Source of the DNA: Smittia aterrima
Taxonomy: Eukaryota > Arthropoda > Insecta > Diptera > Chironomidae
DNA length: 64,000 nt
Assembly (NCBI GenBank): GCA_033063855.1
Contig: CP093829.1
Span: 23,219,537 to 23,283,536, forward strand
Direction of reading: 5' to 3'
Part shown: positions 44,229 through 56,300 of the stretch, in pieces
How the letters are laid out: each line of letters opens with the position of its first letter
Numbering within the stretch: the stretch's first letter is position 1
Notes under the pieces: generated by a model
Databases searched by the model: none
Told to the model about the DNA's origin: nothing
The model's input: the letters and a program-made list of their open reading frames with translations, nothing else
Position numbers and translations under genes: made by a program

Positions 44229-47200
44229 TTAGTTGCTCATGACATCGTGTCCGTTCTGACGCATCATCTCCAATCGCATTTCATGCTCTCGAGCTTTGAG
44301 TCTGAGAGCAGCGATTGATGAACTTCGTCGATCTTCAGGTTGTGGAGAAGATTCGCTCGTTTGATGTGGATCTGGCGATGAAACGTTGATCGGTGTCATC
44401 GAAGCTGAAGTTGACGACTTGTTGGAGTCTGTTGGGGAGATTGGTGGCGACACTGAGAGCGCTGCATTAATTGGAAGCGACAAATATTCGTTGGGAGACT
44501 TTGTCGGCATCGGAGGCAAATGTTGTGGACGTTGAGCAGCTGAAATGTTTGCCAATAAAGTCTGGAACGAAGCACTCGCTTGTGGTGAATAGAAACTGCT
44601 TTGATGAAGCATCGGCGGTGGCGGCGCTCGATGGAATTGATTGAAGTAAGCTGAAGGAATCATTGGATTGCCAGTTAACTGAGGATAACGGAAACTCGCA
44701 GCTAAGCTCGCAGCATCAAACTGTTTTCTCAGATTGAAACCCAAATGCGTGAATGGATTTGGTGGCAACGTTGAAGCAACGACAGACGCTGAAGGAACTG
44801 GTGTACCTCCACTCGGCAGATAAGGATTGTATGGATGAGGATGACCCGTTGGTCCAACTTTTTCTTGCTTTCGCCACTTTGCACGTCGATTCTGATACCA
44901 AACCTGGAATTAAAGAAAGAGAGAAAACGTTATAATTTCTGCTAAATTCAGTGGCAATCACAAAACTCCTCATTCATTATTCATCTTAAAGCCACGAAAG
45001 AGAAAGAGACGAACACGCTCAAAGCCTCTAATTTCCTTAATTTGATACACTCACAACTCATTAAAGTCATCAGCGGAAATTGAGTTCAGCACAAAAACCT
45101 TGCGCAGTGCCTAAAATTTAATTTTGATAAACGATTCACGTGAAGAGTCATTAAGAGTTGCTGAGCGTTGCCAGGAGGAAAAACTCGATCGCAAATCGTC
45201 AAACTGCAAATTTATCGTCGCAACTCAAGTTCCAGGGAGAACGAACCGAGAACGAGATCAGTAATGGCACCTTACACGTGTTTTATTGTGCTCAATAATC
45301 GCTCTCTTTCCTTCCTCGCCTTGCGTTTCTTCACGCAGCTCAGAATGAAATTAATTTTCGGACAAATTCAGAAGCAAAGAGAGCCTCGAGTCGGTTGAGA
45401 CTTTGTTTCAGACAAGACAACATTGCGTGACTCGAGGGAACAACTTATTTCATTACGCTCTCGTCGATCGTGGCTGGGAAGCTTCTTTCACCGAAAGTTA
45501 AAGTTAATATCCCAGATCACCATTAGACTCCTCTCTCAGTCTTTCGCCAGAAGGCCTGAACAGACTAAATAAATATTCCTTTAATGATATTAATTCCGAA
45601 GGTTAAAACATTGTAGCGCAGCAATCATCTAATTTACATAAATTTTAACAGAGCCGTAAGCTCTTTCGACACTTCAATGTTGCACAATGTGTGTGATGAG
45701 CGACCTATGGACGATTTCCATGGAAATGGCCGTTGATGAGATTTTATTTCTTCTTTCGAAAGCTTATGAAGCCTTGTCAATGATGGCGAGTTTGCGTTGA
45801 TCTAATTAGCGTCCGGAATGTGTGAAATCGTTGTCATGAGTGAAAGCTGTTTCGCGAGACGATAAAAAGTTAATGAATAACACTTTGATTTATTGAAACA
45901 AACGCGAGACGGAGTTCAATGCGTGAGAGACCGAAAAGAAATCAAACTCTGGCTAAGCGTGTGATCATTAATAATGCGCAATTTCATTAAAAATGAAACG
46001 AGTTCGAATAAAGTTTTATGAGACGAGTTTTGTAATTAAAATGCAATTACGAATTGAGTGATAAATACCTGAATCCGAGCTTCTGTCAATCCGATTTTCA
46101 TAGCGAGCTCTTCTCTGTAATAAATAAACGAGACAAAATGTTAGATTGCATTAAGTTTAAAAAGAGAGAAGTTAATGTGCGAGTTCTTCTTTATCGTCTG
46201 ACGAGTTGAGGCGCTTGCAAAGACGGGAAGCTAAGCAACGACACGATCATCGTAAATCATCGATCGCTTCTGGGGATCAGCAATCAATTGATAAGAGAGA
46301 AACTTGTCGATATTTTCCACTCACTGCCCCCAAGACCAAACATTTAAATGAAGGAAGAGAAGGAGAAAAAAAAACTTAATTAAGTTACGATTTTTTTACT
46401 CGACTCGAGCCACTCGAGAGAGAGAGAAGTAAATTACGTTTTATGTCTGATCCCCTCCCCTCTCTAACTAGTTAACATTTTTAATTAAAATCATGAGTTA
46501 GCAGAATCACGAGAAAAATGTTTTGGTGGTCAACAAGTGAGGAAAGAAACAAACAATCGAGAATTTTAATTCGTAATCGAATTTTAAGTTGATTGAGTCT
46601 TGTGGTAGCTCGAACCGTCTCTGATTACTTTGAGTCCTTATCGATGCTTTCAATCGCTTGCTAGCTTAATTAGAAAATGGTCTTTTGACCTTGCCGTCGA
46701 TTACATTTGATACAAAGTAGCTGTTTCACTGTTTGTCGCTCTCGATCGATCAATCAGTGAATGCAACAATAATGTCAATCTAATTACGGAAGCAGTGGGC
46801 AGTTGAATATCTTAATAATTCAATCAATAAACCCAATTAACTCGACGGTATTGCACAATCACAAACGAGAATTACTTAAATGGAAAAGCGCACAGCGCAA
46901 ATTGAGAAATAATATTTTCTGCTTTATGGCGTTGGAAGAAAATTATCATCAATTATTATCATCAGCTCTCGTTGAAAATGGAATCGATGTTGTTCCATGG
47001 AATGTCGCAGTTATGGACAGACGATCTCTTAATTAGATTGAGTGAGACGCTTACCTTGTGAAGACATCGGGATAATGAGTTCTTGAGAAAGCCTTTTCAA
47101 GCTCTTCCAGTTGAAAGCTCGTGAAAGTTGTTCGATAACGTCGCTGCTTCCTCTTCTGAGGATATTCATTATCCAGATCAACGTCACTGTGATCTGACAT

Positions 47201-47305
47201 TGGACTGTGTCCTCCGATTTGTGTTTGTGATCCGGAGCGGCTATCGTGAGGTGATCGACCGTCGTGAGGCGTCTCCTCGAGCTTCGTTTCTTCAGAAATG
47301 CCCAT
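44229..47305 (-). CDS. al: Aristaless homeodomain protein, copy 2 (323 aa from this ATG)
   Basis: Exons 47305-47055, 46114-46069 and 44903-44229 join in phase (251, 46 and 675 bases). The protein starts MGISEETKLEE, has an acidic/Ser linker (PMSDHSDVDLDNE) and a homeodomain with RRYRTTFTSFQLEELEKAF, EELAMKIGLTEARIQ and then VWYQNRRAKWRKQEKVGP. Position 49 is Tyr, where nearly all homeodomains have Phe. Downstream it keeps canonical aristaless blocks (HPYNPYLPSGG, LPPNPFTHLGF), a FRYPQL...AYFNQF block and an OAR motif ending MMRQNGHDVMSN. It is the better match to aristaless overall and probably the ancestral-type copy. The intron positions equal those of copy 1. An open extension back to a splice acceptor (47343 or 47394) suggests an upstream coding exon not located. 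Confidence 0.9.
44249..44724 (-). repeat. inverted repeat arm 2 (al gene-conversion tract)
   Basis: Partner of 42053-42525 in opposite orientation, about 1.7 kb away. It encodes the same C-terminal region and OAR motif (SSIAALRLKAREHEM here). Confidence 0.85.
44904..46068 (-). other. second intron of al copy 2
   Basis: 1.17 kb, ATTCAG|GTATTT to TTCCAG|GTT, at the same codon as in copy 1. No supportable gene inside. Confidence 0.7.
46115..47054 (-). other. first intron of al copy 2
   Basis: 940 bases, ACAAG|GTAAGC to TTACAG|A. The matching intron of copy 1 is only 63 bases (38926-38988), so intron sizes have diverged fully while positions and phases are kept. Confidence 0.7.
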
Positions 47306-50300
47306 CCCGGGCTGAATAAACGAATGCAAACGATCGATGTTGAGAATTTTCTCTGCGAGAGATGTCCAAGAGCACGGGAAGTGTCGCGTTTCGCTGTAAT
47401 GACAGAAAGAAATGATGAAAACACGATAAACAATCAATTTCTGATAACTTCGTGTCATAATGACGGTGTAATCAACTTTTTCCCATTAAAAAAATCTTCC
47501 GAGAGCTAATTTAATATTAATGTTTGGTTTAGCGACATCGACGCGTTATTGAATCAAAAAGCAATTTGCATAATTGTCAACGCGACAAGCAGCAACGGAA
47601 AGCGTCGCACTCGAAACATAAATAACTTCCCGGTCACATGTTTAATGAAATAATGAAGCTAATGCAATTTATTTCAAGAAATTATCGTCTTCTCTGCTAA
47701 ATTACGATCGAGAAACTTTTTTTTTTTGTTGAATGAAGACGAAGCTACTCAAGCCAATTCATTCTACAATTTATCGTGGACGAGGTAGGGCAGCTCCTCG
47801 AATGATTCTTATTAATTTATTAGCAAAGCCTCGAGCGAAACGAATTCCTCTTAACACGACTCGGGAATTTCACCTGCAGCTCATTTTCATCCTTTCAATA
47901 TCTTTAAAATTGGATCGCGACGCTCGCTTGTTCGATAAAATTCGCCCAAGTTTTAATTAAATAAAGGTCAATCAGCTCAACACATTTCGCTACCTAAAAG
48001 GCATCAAAAGACGAGGCAACAAAGCAGAATCGAAAGCGATCAGAAGCGAAGAAACATAAAGTTGATTACTAAAAACACGAAACCAAGCGAGAGCAAGCGA
48101 AAGAAACTGCGGTTCAATTAAAATGATTTAATTGCTCGTCTGAATGTCTCTCGGTTTTGGAGCGAGAGTACTTTATCAACAGCACTCGATGACTTTACAA
48201 TTCCATTTTATGCCAGAAAGTGTCGCCAAACTACAAGTCAACGCTGTCAGGTTGAGTCTAAAATTAAATTGCAATAACAATTCAATTAAGGAAAAGTCTT
48301 GTGATCTTATCGACCTGGAAACGAGCGAAATCGCTGTTCGGTTGATTTGCTTGGAAGCTCAACATTTATCGCAATAAACATCAGAAGATATCAACGAGTG
48401 AATTAATCTCAACGCTCTTAATTGCGAGATGTTAAGCGGTTGCTGGGCCGCTCTGCATTATTCAATCACTTTAAATTGTGTGTTGCGATTCAATTAATTG
48501 TTGCTTTGCCAGCATCGCAATTTAATTTATTTTTATAAGCTTTTCGTTCCATAAAAAAATGTTCAAAGATTGATCTTGCACTTTATTCCGTTACTCAGTC
48601 ATAAAACAATCACGTCGTGTTTTCGTTTCGCAATGAAAACTTTGATCTCGATTAACGATAATATTTATTTAATTACGCTGAATTTAATTATTTGTCCATT
48701 AATGTCGCGACGTATGACTTTTGCATGCTAAACGATCGGCAGGAGAAATCCCAAGCGCGCCACACAAAAAAAGAATGAATCTGAGAACAACTTCACATGC
48801 AAAGCTAATGTGACAATCAACCGAAAAACTTAATTAAGATCTTTGTCGGTTGATAATGTGATCTCTCTCGATACACGGCAAGTAATTAGTTGACGCAATT
48901 AATTTGCAAGTTCCGTGTCAAAGATGGTGCATCATGCAAAAGCCTTGCTCTGCACTTCGGTGACTAATTTAATCGAGAGCAATCTGGATAAACTTGACCT
49001 CATCCGTTTGCTGCTGTTGCATTTGCTTTTGATAAATTAGTTTCGTTTCCTGTTCTCCCCGAACTTCTAACTTACACAAATTAAATCGAAGATAATTACT
49101 TAATTATCTGTTTGCTTCGAAATGACTTGCTCGACTTCACGGTCTCGTTTCTTTTTTTCCATTCCTCGACGAAATGATGAAGATGTCATTCAATCGAAAG
49201 AAGCAATTAAAAGCAGACTTCATTCCTGAAGATGAGTTTGCGGTAAAAACTCGAATTCCTGTCTCGATTCGATTCCTTTTATTTAATTATTGCCGATCGC
49301 CTTAAACAGAGTCGTGTCCTTATCGGAGAGTGCGACGATGCTTTTATGCTTTTAAGGGCGTTTGCAGTGAGGAATGCTACAAAAGAAATGGAATTTCATG
49401 TTGTTCGAGCGAACATAAACGGCGAACTTCTCTCGCTCGCATCGTCATGATTGACTCAAATTACTTTAAACTGATTTAATGTTTTATGAATACTTCGAAT
49501 TCCCACTCAAGATATTTTTTTCTGTCTCTCTCTCTTTTCAGATCATGTCTTCGTGATCTCAAACACTTATTTCCCATGTCAGCTCCGCTAAAGCAACATT
49601 GTTGTCTAATTAAGGAACGTAGTGCATGGCTGATTTACAACATTGTAGCGGCTTCAACTTCAAATAGAGTCCTGGCCTCGCATTCGACAGATTTCTCCAC
49701 GCTACTTTGTAGTTGATCTCGCGTCAAATGTAATTGCCATTGACAGCTGTTTAATTAGTTTTCCATAAAAGTAACGGGTCCACGTGAGAGATTCATGTCG
49801 AAATACAACAAACACGAAAAAACGATTTTGATGCGAAAAATTAATCAGGAAACGATCTACATCCAAAGCGACGAGATTGATCCGCGATAATTTATGTAAT
49901 TTCCTTTCGCGTGATTCAACTCTAACGGAGAGAACAAATACTCATCAATTCAAATGATCGAAGCTCTGCTTGGCAATTAATTATCGTGTGTCGAAGAAAT
50001 CGCCATAAACTCGAACAAATGACTTGGCTTTGTTAGCTCGAGAGCGATTGGAAATAATTTTAATGACAAATGCCTCAAGCGGGGGCTGACACAGCAGAAG
50101 AAAAAAAAAACTTTTAACACATTTCTGTTTGTTTCTTTCGAGTGCATTGTGTCGTTTGCCAAAAAATGAGAATGCACCCCAAGCTTAAAGTCCCTCGAGT
50201 CATTTATCAGCTCCAGAAGCATTAATCATCGATATATTTTTTATATCTCGCCATGAAAGATGTTTTGATGGTTTTTCTGTTCGTTTTTCGGGCTCTTTCT

Positions 50301-53300
50301 TTATTTATTGCGCAAATTAACGATTTCACTCGACGTGGCAGTAAATTGAATTCCACTTGATGTATTCCCATCGGGGATTGTTTCTTGTTTATCTGCTTGC
50401 CTTTGCTTGACGGGATGTGCATTAAAAAAATGCTTCAGTTAACGACTCGCCAAACGCTCTCGGTGCAATTAATGGAAGCGAGGAAATTTCTTTTTAATTA
50501 AGTTATAAAATTGTAAGAAATTAGTCGTTCGCATTTTTGTATTTGCCGACGTTGACTCTCCGATTCCCTCATGTTCTCAGGTCATTCGAATGAATAAAGC
50601 GAAACGGAATTGTCATGTAATTAGCATCGTTGCCGTGCAGTTCTGTGTTTTACGAAACAGCTGAAAAATTTGCACACTTCGAACTGAGGCGAACTGAAAT
50701 GTAAATTAATGACTTGTGAGTCAATCAATTTGATCGCTAGTTGCAGAGATGGAAAAAATTCATTTAGCGTCAGCGCATAAAGAATCGCCACCAAGTGATA
50801 ATTAATTACGGGCAATTGATCAATCACAAGACTAATCCTTCGAACAAATTGTTTCGCTTGTCGCTTTGATCCAACACAACAAAGTGAACGAATATTTTAC
50901 ATAAACAATTAAGCTCATTATCTATTCGGCTTTTAAATTAAATTAAAATTTCCCGCGCTGTCGAGCGTCGTTTTTCAGTTGCGAGTGTGAAGAGACGACG
51001 GCGAATAGCAAAACGGAAATGTAAATTTAATTTAGTTTTAATTTGAAAATTCCATTACGCGAGGTTTGTGGCGAGAAACAAACAGAAAAAGCCACTTTAG
51101 ACGTCAATTTTATGTCGCTCGAGTTGTGATTTCGCGCGTTTCATGTCGTTAATAATTTACGTAATCACAGCCCCGCATAGCCAAAGCATAAATCTAAGTT
51201 AATTTCATTAACATAAACGCGCTTGAAATTGACATTTTGTCGATTGCAAGCAGCTCTTTTGTCTTTCTCTAAAATGGCGTTGCGACCGTCAAGCCCCAAA
51301 TCGAGCTCCAGTTCACTTTGAAAGAAATTGATTCTTCACGCCACGAGCTCAACACATTTTTCTAGAACAATGCGAGCTCTCGTCACTGAAGCACATTGGC
51401 ATGAGATCAAATTAATCGTGATTGAAGTAATTTGTTGCGGTGGAAGAATGAATAAAAAAAAGTGAACTTTTCACGGCTTAAGCTGCTGCTGCTCGCAATG
51501 AACGATAAACTGAGAATAATAATCGGTGTTTGGAAGTAAAAATAAAGTCGAAGTACAATGAAAATAATGAAAAATCATCGTGTGGCACAAAAATAAATTA
51601 GATTTTCATTAAACTCATCTAATCAAAATTATCGCGAGTCTCAAGCGTATCCGAGAGCTGAAACATTCCAGAGCTCTCGAGAGAACTTAATGTTTGTTTG
51701 ATGATATCGCTCGAGAATCTGTTAACAAGACATTAAATTCAATTTACAACTGGAAACAGTTATTCTCGCTATTGAATCTGTTTAGAGGAATGATTTACGA
51801 GCTACTTGAACTTGCAGGAGACTTGAATCAATTTGTGCGCTCGTGGAAGGCAAAGATATCATTAATCAATCGATTGAGAAGCTTCTCCGTCTTCGGTAAT
51901 CATCTCCACGAACCACTACGTAGTCCTATTGATGTTATTAAGTTCTATTCGAGATCACGGTTGATGTGCTACGATCAAAGGCAAGTGAAGTTCATTGATG
52001 GAAATCTCCGTGTGGATGCGATTAATTTGTATCTGCTTGTTTCGCATTGCATGTGCTCGAAAATCCATCAAAATATCTCAAGAGCTTATTGACGAGTCCA
52101 TAATTCATGTAAAGAGCAGATAAATAAAAGAGCTAATCCGATTAGCCCCAGAGAGAGAGAGCAGTGCGTATTAGTTTTCTTCGAAGATTCACCGAATAAA
52201 CCAACACACAAGACTTCAATGATCGACCGAACGATGAACTTTTTATTTTTGATAAATCGAATTAATTTGTTTGACGCAACAGTGTTGGAGGGGAAAATTT
52301 ATCGTCTCGAGTCTCTTAATGCGAAAAATTATCGCGGCCTGGCGCTCGAGGCAGAAAGAAATATGAAAATTATGCAATCGAAAGGCCTGAATTAATTAAG
52401 AATGTTAATTGAATATCGCGAGCACGTTTTGCTAATTCATTTAAAGTAGTAATTTACGGATTTTCAATCTAATTAATTGCATGGCAGATATTTGTTAACA
52501 AAATGAGATTATTTTGCAATTATTGGAAAAACATTCGAAGCAGAAAATCTTTCCATCAGCTGTTGAGTAATTAATTAAGTTTGAACCTACACTGACATGA
52601 TAAATCATGTTCTTTAATTAATAAATGTCCAAACACAATTAAGAAACAAACAAAAATGTTGAAGATCGCTCATGAGGGTTCTTCTCCGTCGTTCGTCGTT
52701 CCCAGCCCAACGAGCGATGATGAATAATTAAAGCTTTGTAATTAAGTAATTTATCATCTGTGCCGTGAATAATTGATTGCAATTATTAGTTTTGAAACAA
52801 AACGAAGAAACCTTTTCCGCTTAATCGTTTGTAAGAGCGTCTTCGAATTCGTTGCGATGCTTAACTAGTGAGACTCCTAATAAGTTTTGATTTCAATCAA
52901 TTAACCGAATCGTTTGTTTGCTCTCGTCTACAGTTGTTGAAAAATCTTCCATGGCTGAGACTCTCTTTCTCCAATTCGTCTCATGCTGGGAGCTTTGGCT
53001 AATTAAAAAAATTAAAGCGGGTCGCTCGAAATTGAAATGAATAATGGATTATCGAGGACATTAACGTTTAGTCTTGTTAGCATTTTGGTTGATTAAAAAT
53101 TATGAGAATTAGTTCGAATAATTAATCACAGTCGCTCGCATGACGTCACCGGATCATCGGCTTTCAAATATCCATTACAATACATTTTGATAAATTGTAA
53201 TAAAGATTGTCGCGACCACCAAATTGTGAGTGGTAGTCGATTTAAAAGTGAATCATCGAATTGGAACGCACAACAGAAATTCTATCACCTTTCATCATCA

Positions 53301-56300
53301 TCGTTAGTCGAGTCTACGCATAGAGAGAAGGAGAATGACATAAAGTAACACCAAACTTTATCAATCGAATTCCAACACACGAAGCGACAGTCGTCGGTGT
53401 CTTTTGCTTTGTTAATGAAAATGAATTAAGTTTATCTCGTCCGTGTAGAAGCAACAAACTCTGATTAGCAGTTGTTGGAAAACCTGAAGTCTTGCTTGAG
53501 CTTTAAATTAGTCACCACATTAGCCTACATCAGGCTGAGCTTCACGAGATTGCTTGTAAGTGACTGGGACGATATAAAATCACTTGAACATTAACGACTC
53601 TTCAACTAACTTAAGCTCTCTCGTGAACTGAACGATGTCGATAAAAGTTTTGGATTTCTTTCTTCGCAAATAAATTATTCTTTAATTAAAAACAATTAAA
53701 ATTACACATCGACACGCTACCATTTCGTATTTCAACGTGAGACAGCTCGAGAAAGCTTATGAATCACGAAACGATAAACAAAACAAAAAAGAAGCGACGA
53801 GGGTGCAAAAGCTTCTGGAACGTGAATTATGTTCTCTCGACTGCGGCGAAGCGCAAGAGATTAACCAAAAAATTCTTGTTTTCATTAATTTCATTGCGAA
53901 GTCTCTTCCTTTCTCTCTCTTGGCAAAAGCCCCGCCAGATCGAGATTAAACGCGACAGTAACGCGTGCTGCTAATGAATTAAAAAGCCCGAAACACAACT
54001 CTGACAAGCGCGCAAAGAAGAAATCAGAAATCAATTTACAAAGATCTTTATTGTCTGTTGTTGATGTCGTTTTGTTTGATATTTCATCCCATTTCATTTT
54101 CTATCTGAAACCATTAAGTCACTAATGGAACTTATCTTAAATTCTCTTTCTCTTCTCCACCGCTTTGTGCCTGAGTTTCGTCTCGAAACTCTTCAGAAAT
54201 TTCATTTCTTGCTTTTTTTTTGCGCGCGGCTCTTGTAGTTTGGTGTGACATGGACATTAGTTGTTGAGAGGTTTAAGAAGTCTCCGGGGACGGCAGACGA
54301 CAAAATGCTTTCCTGATTTATGTTCGCGATGGTCTCAGCCACCATGCATGTAACTCGTTTGTTTGTTCTTCTTTCAACAACATCCGAGACATCAAAACGA
54401 CAAGTTCTGTGATGTAATAATTAATGTTCACTCAACTCTTCAACTATAATTTTCCCATCGTCAAGAATTGTTCTTGAATCATTAATTACGAGGCAACTCA
54501 ATGCAGCAACTCGACAATGTCATCAAGAGTTGCTGATGTTTTAATTCTTTCCGATAATCTTTTTTTTTTCTTTTTGGAGTTTCTGTCGGCATCGGCTTTG
54601 ACGATCGCATCGGTGGAAAAGAAATTGTAACCTTTTTGTGCTCTCGAACATTTCTTTTCTCGGATAAGACAGGAATGCTCATCGGAATTCGTCTTCTGTT
54701 CCTTTCTATACATCGTGGCGCCCTCAGGAATGCTCTTCAAGGTGACGAGCAGCTCCGTTGTCCTTCACGAATAAACTTTAGCGACGTTATTTCATCCAAT
54801 TAGTCAACAACTCAAACAATGGGAAATTAAAGTCACCAGCAAATTTGCTTATCGTCGCTAGACTTCCTTCTTCAATTTACTTTTATTCGTCAGAACATCT
54901 TGAACATTGCGTCACGGCGAGCACCGCGACGGAAGAAGAAAAGTGTCGAGCGATAAGAAAACGAAATTTTATTTAATTTGATGTCGAACGAATTTCTCGT
55001 TATCGCATGTGAATAAGTCTCTTGTTATTTTCATGCCCACTGACGAAACGCCTCATTACTGATTAAGAATTCTGATATCAAAACCATTGCGATTGTTGGA
55101 GTTTTATTTAATCCCTTTTGGATAATTAGGCTCAGTCGTTGCATGATTCAGTGACGTTAATTTAATTAGTTGACGAGCTTGCGAGACTCAAAGTTCATTC
55201 AAGAGTTTTCTGAGTCAGAAAAACTCTTCGATTACAAACTCACGTGCTTTTCAACGATAAAAAAGATTTCTCTCAATGAAAATAAGAATTTCTCAGAATG
55301 AAATATTTTTAATTACGCAAAACTTCGATTCAAGCGTGACATTGTCGTACAACCGTCGGCTAATTCAACAACGTTCAGAAGCTTTGCTGACTGCACATGC
55401 TTCGCCTTCTTCTTCTCATTCGTAGACTTTCGTCGTTGCACGAATTGAAGGAGAAGAGAAAAAAAATTGTTGTTTAATCGCGATAAGAGAAACTACACGA
55501 TATTTCATAATTGAGCTTAACTAATTCCTCAACAAATTATGCGGATCAATATGAAAGAGAGAGAGAAAAAAAAGAGTTTCAAATCAAATTAAAAGCTCAT
55601 TTGCTTGTTCAAATTAATAAATCGCAAAACGGGTTTTTCGGAATCCACTTCAAGCGACTCGCGAAATTGCATAAAACATTTTTCGTTCACGATTATTAGT
55701 CTCTTTATGAGTTTCTGCTCAAGGGGAAAGCTCGTAATCGATACTGGAAAGGCTGAGAGTTTCCATGGCGTCTGTTTAGTTTCGTTTTCAGCAATAAAAC
55801 AAATTCAATAAAACAAACCATGCCCCGAACTCAAAGCAAATTGGACTCCCGTTTTGCCTTTAATTTGCTTCTTAAAATTGGCTTCGTGTTTAACTAATTT
55901 CGCTTATTAGGCCATCGAAGCTCAAGCCGAGCGTTGAGCATCTAAAGCGATGTTAACCATCAAATTAGGCGACCTTACGAATCAATTATTTTCGTTGTAA
56001 TTATCTTTGAAATGAGATCAAAGCAACCTCAGTTGTTAACAGATCGAAATGAATGTTCTGTTTGTAATTGAATCAATGACAAAAAATTTCTTTTATCACG
56101 AGGAAGCTTAATTGACTTTTCATTTACCCGAAAAAAGAGTCGACACGACTTCTCTCTTTCTGTGTCTATCATCGATCAATTGACTTGTTCTCTTGTTTGA
56201 TTCCGATAAAATTTAATGTTTTGATTTAATTAAGATTGATTGAAACGCACAAAATAGTTTCGAGTCATTGGAAAAATGTTGTTCTAATTAATCTGCCAAC

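Noticed and set aside
51694..52092. 132-codon plus-strand ORF
   Set aside because: Starts with TTG, no family motif and no flanking gene signals.
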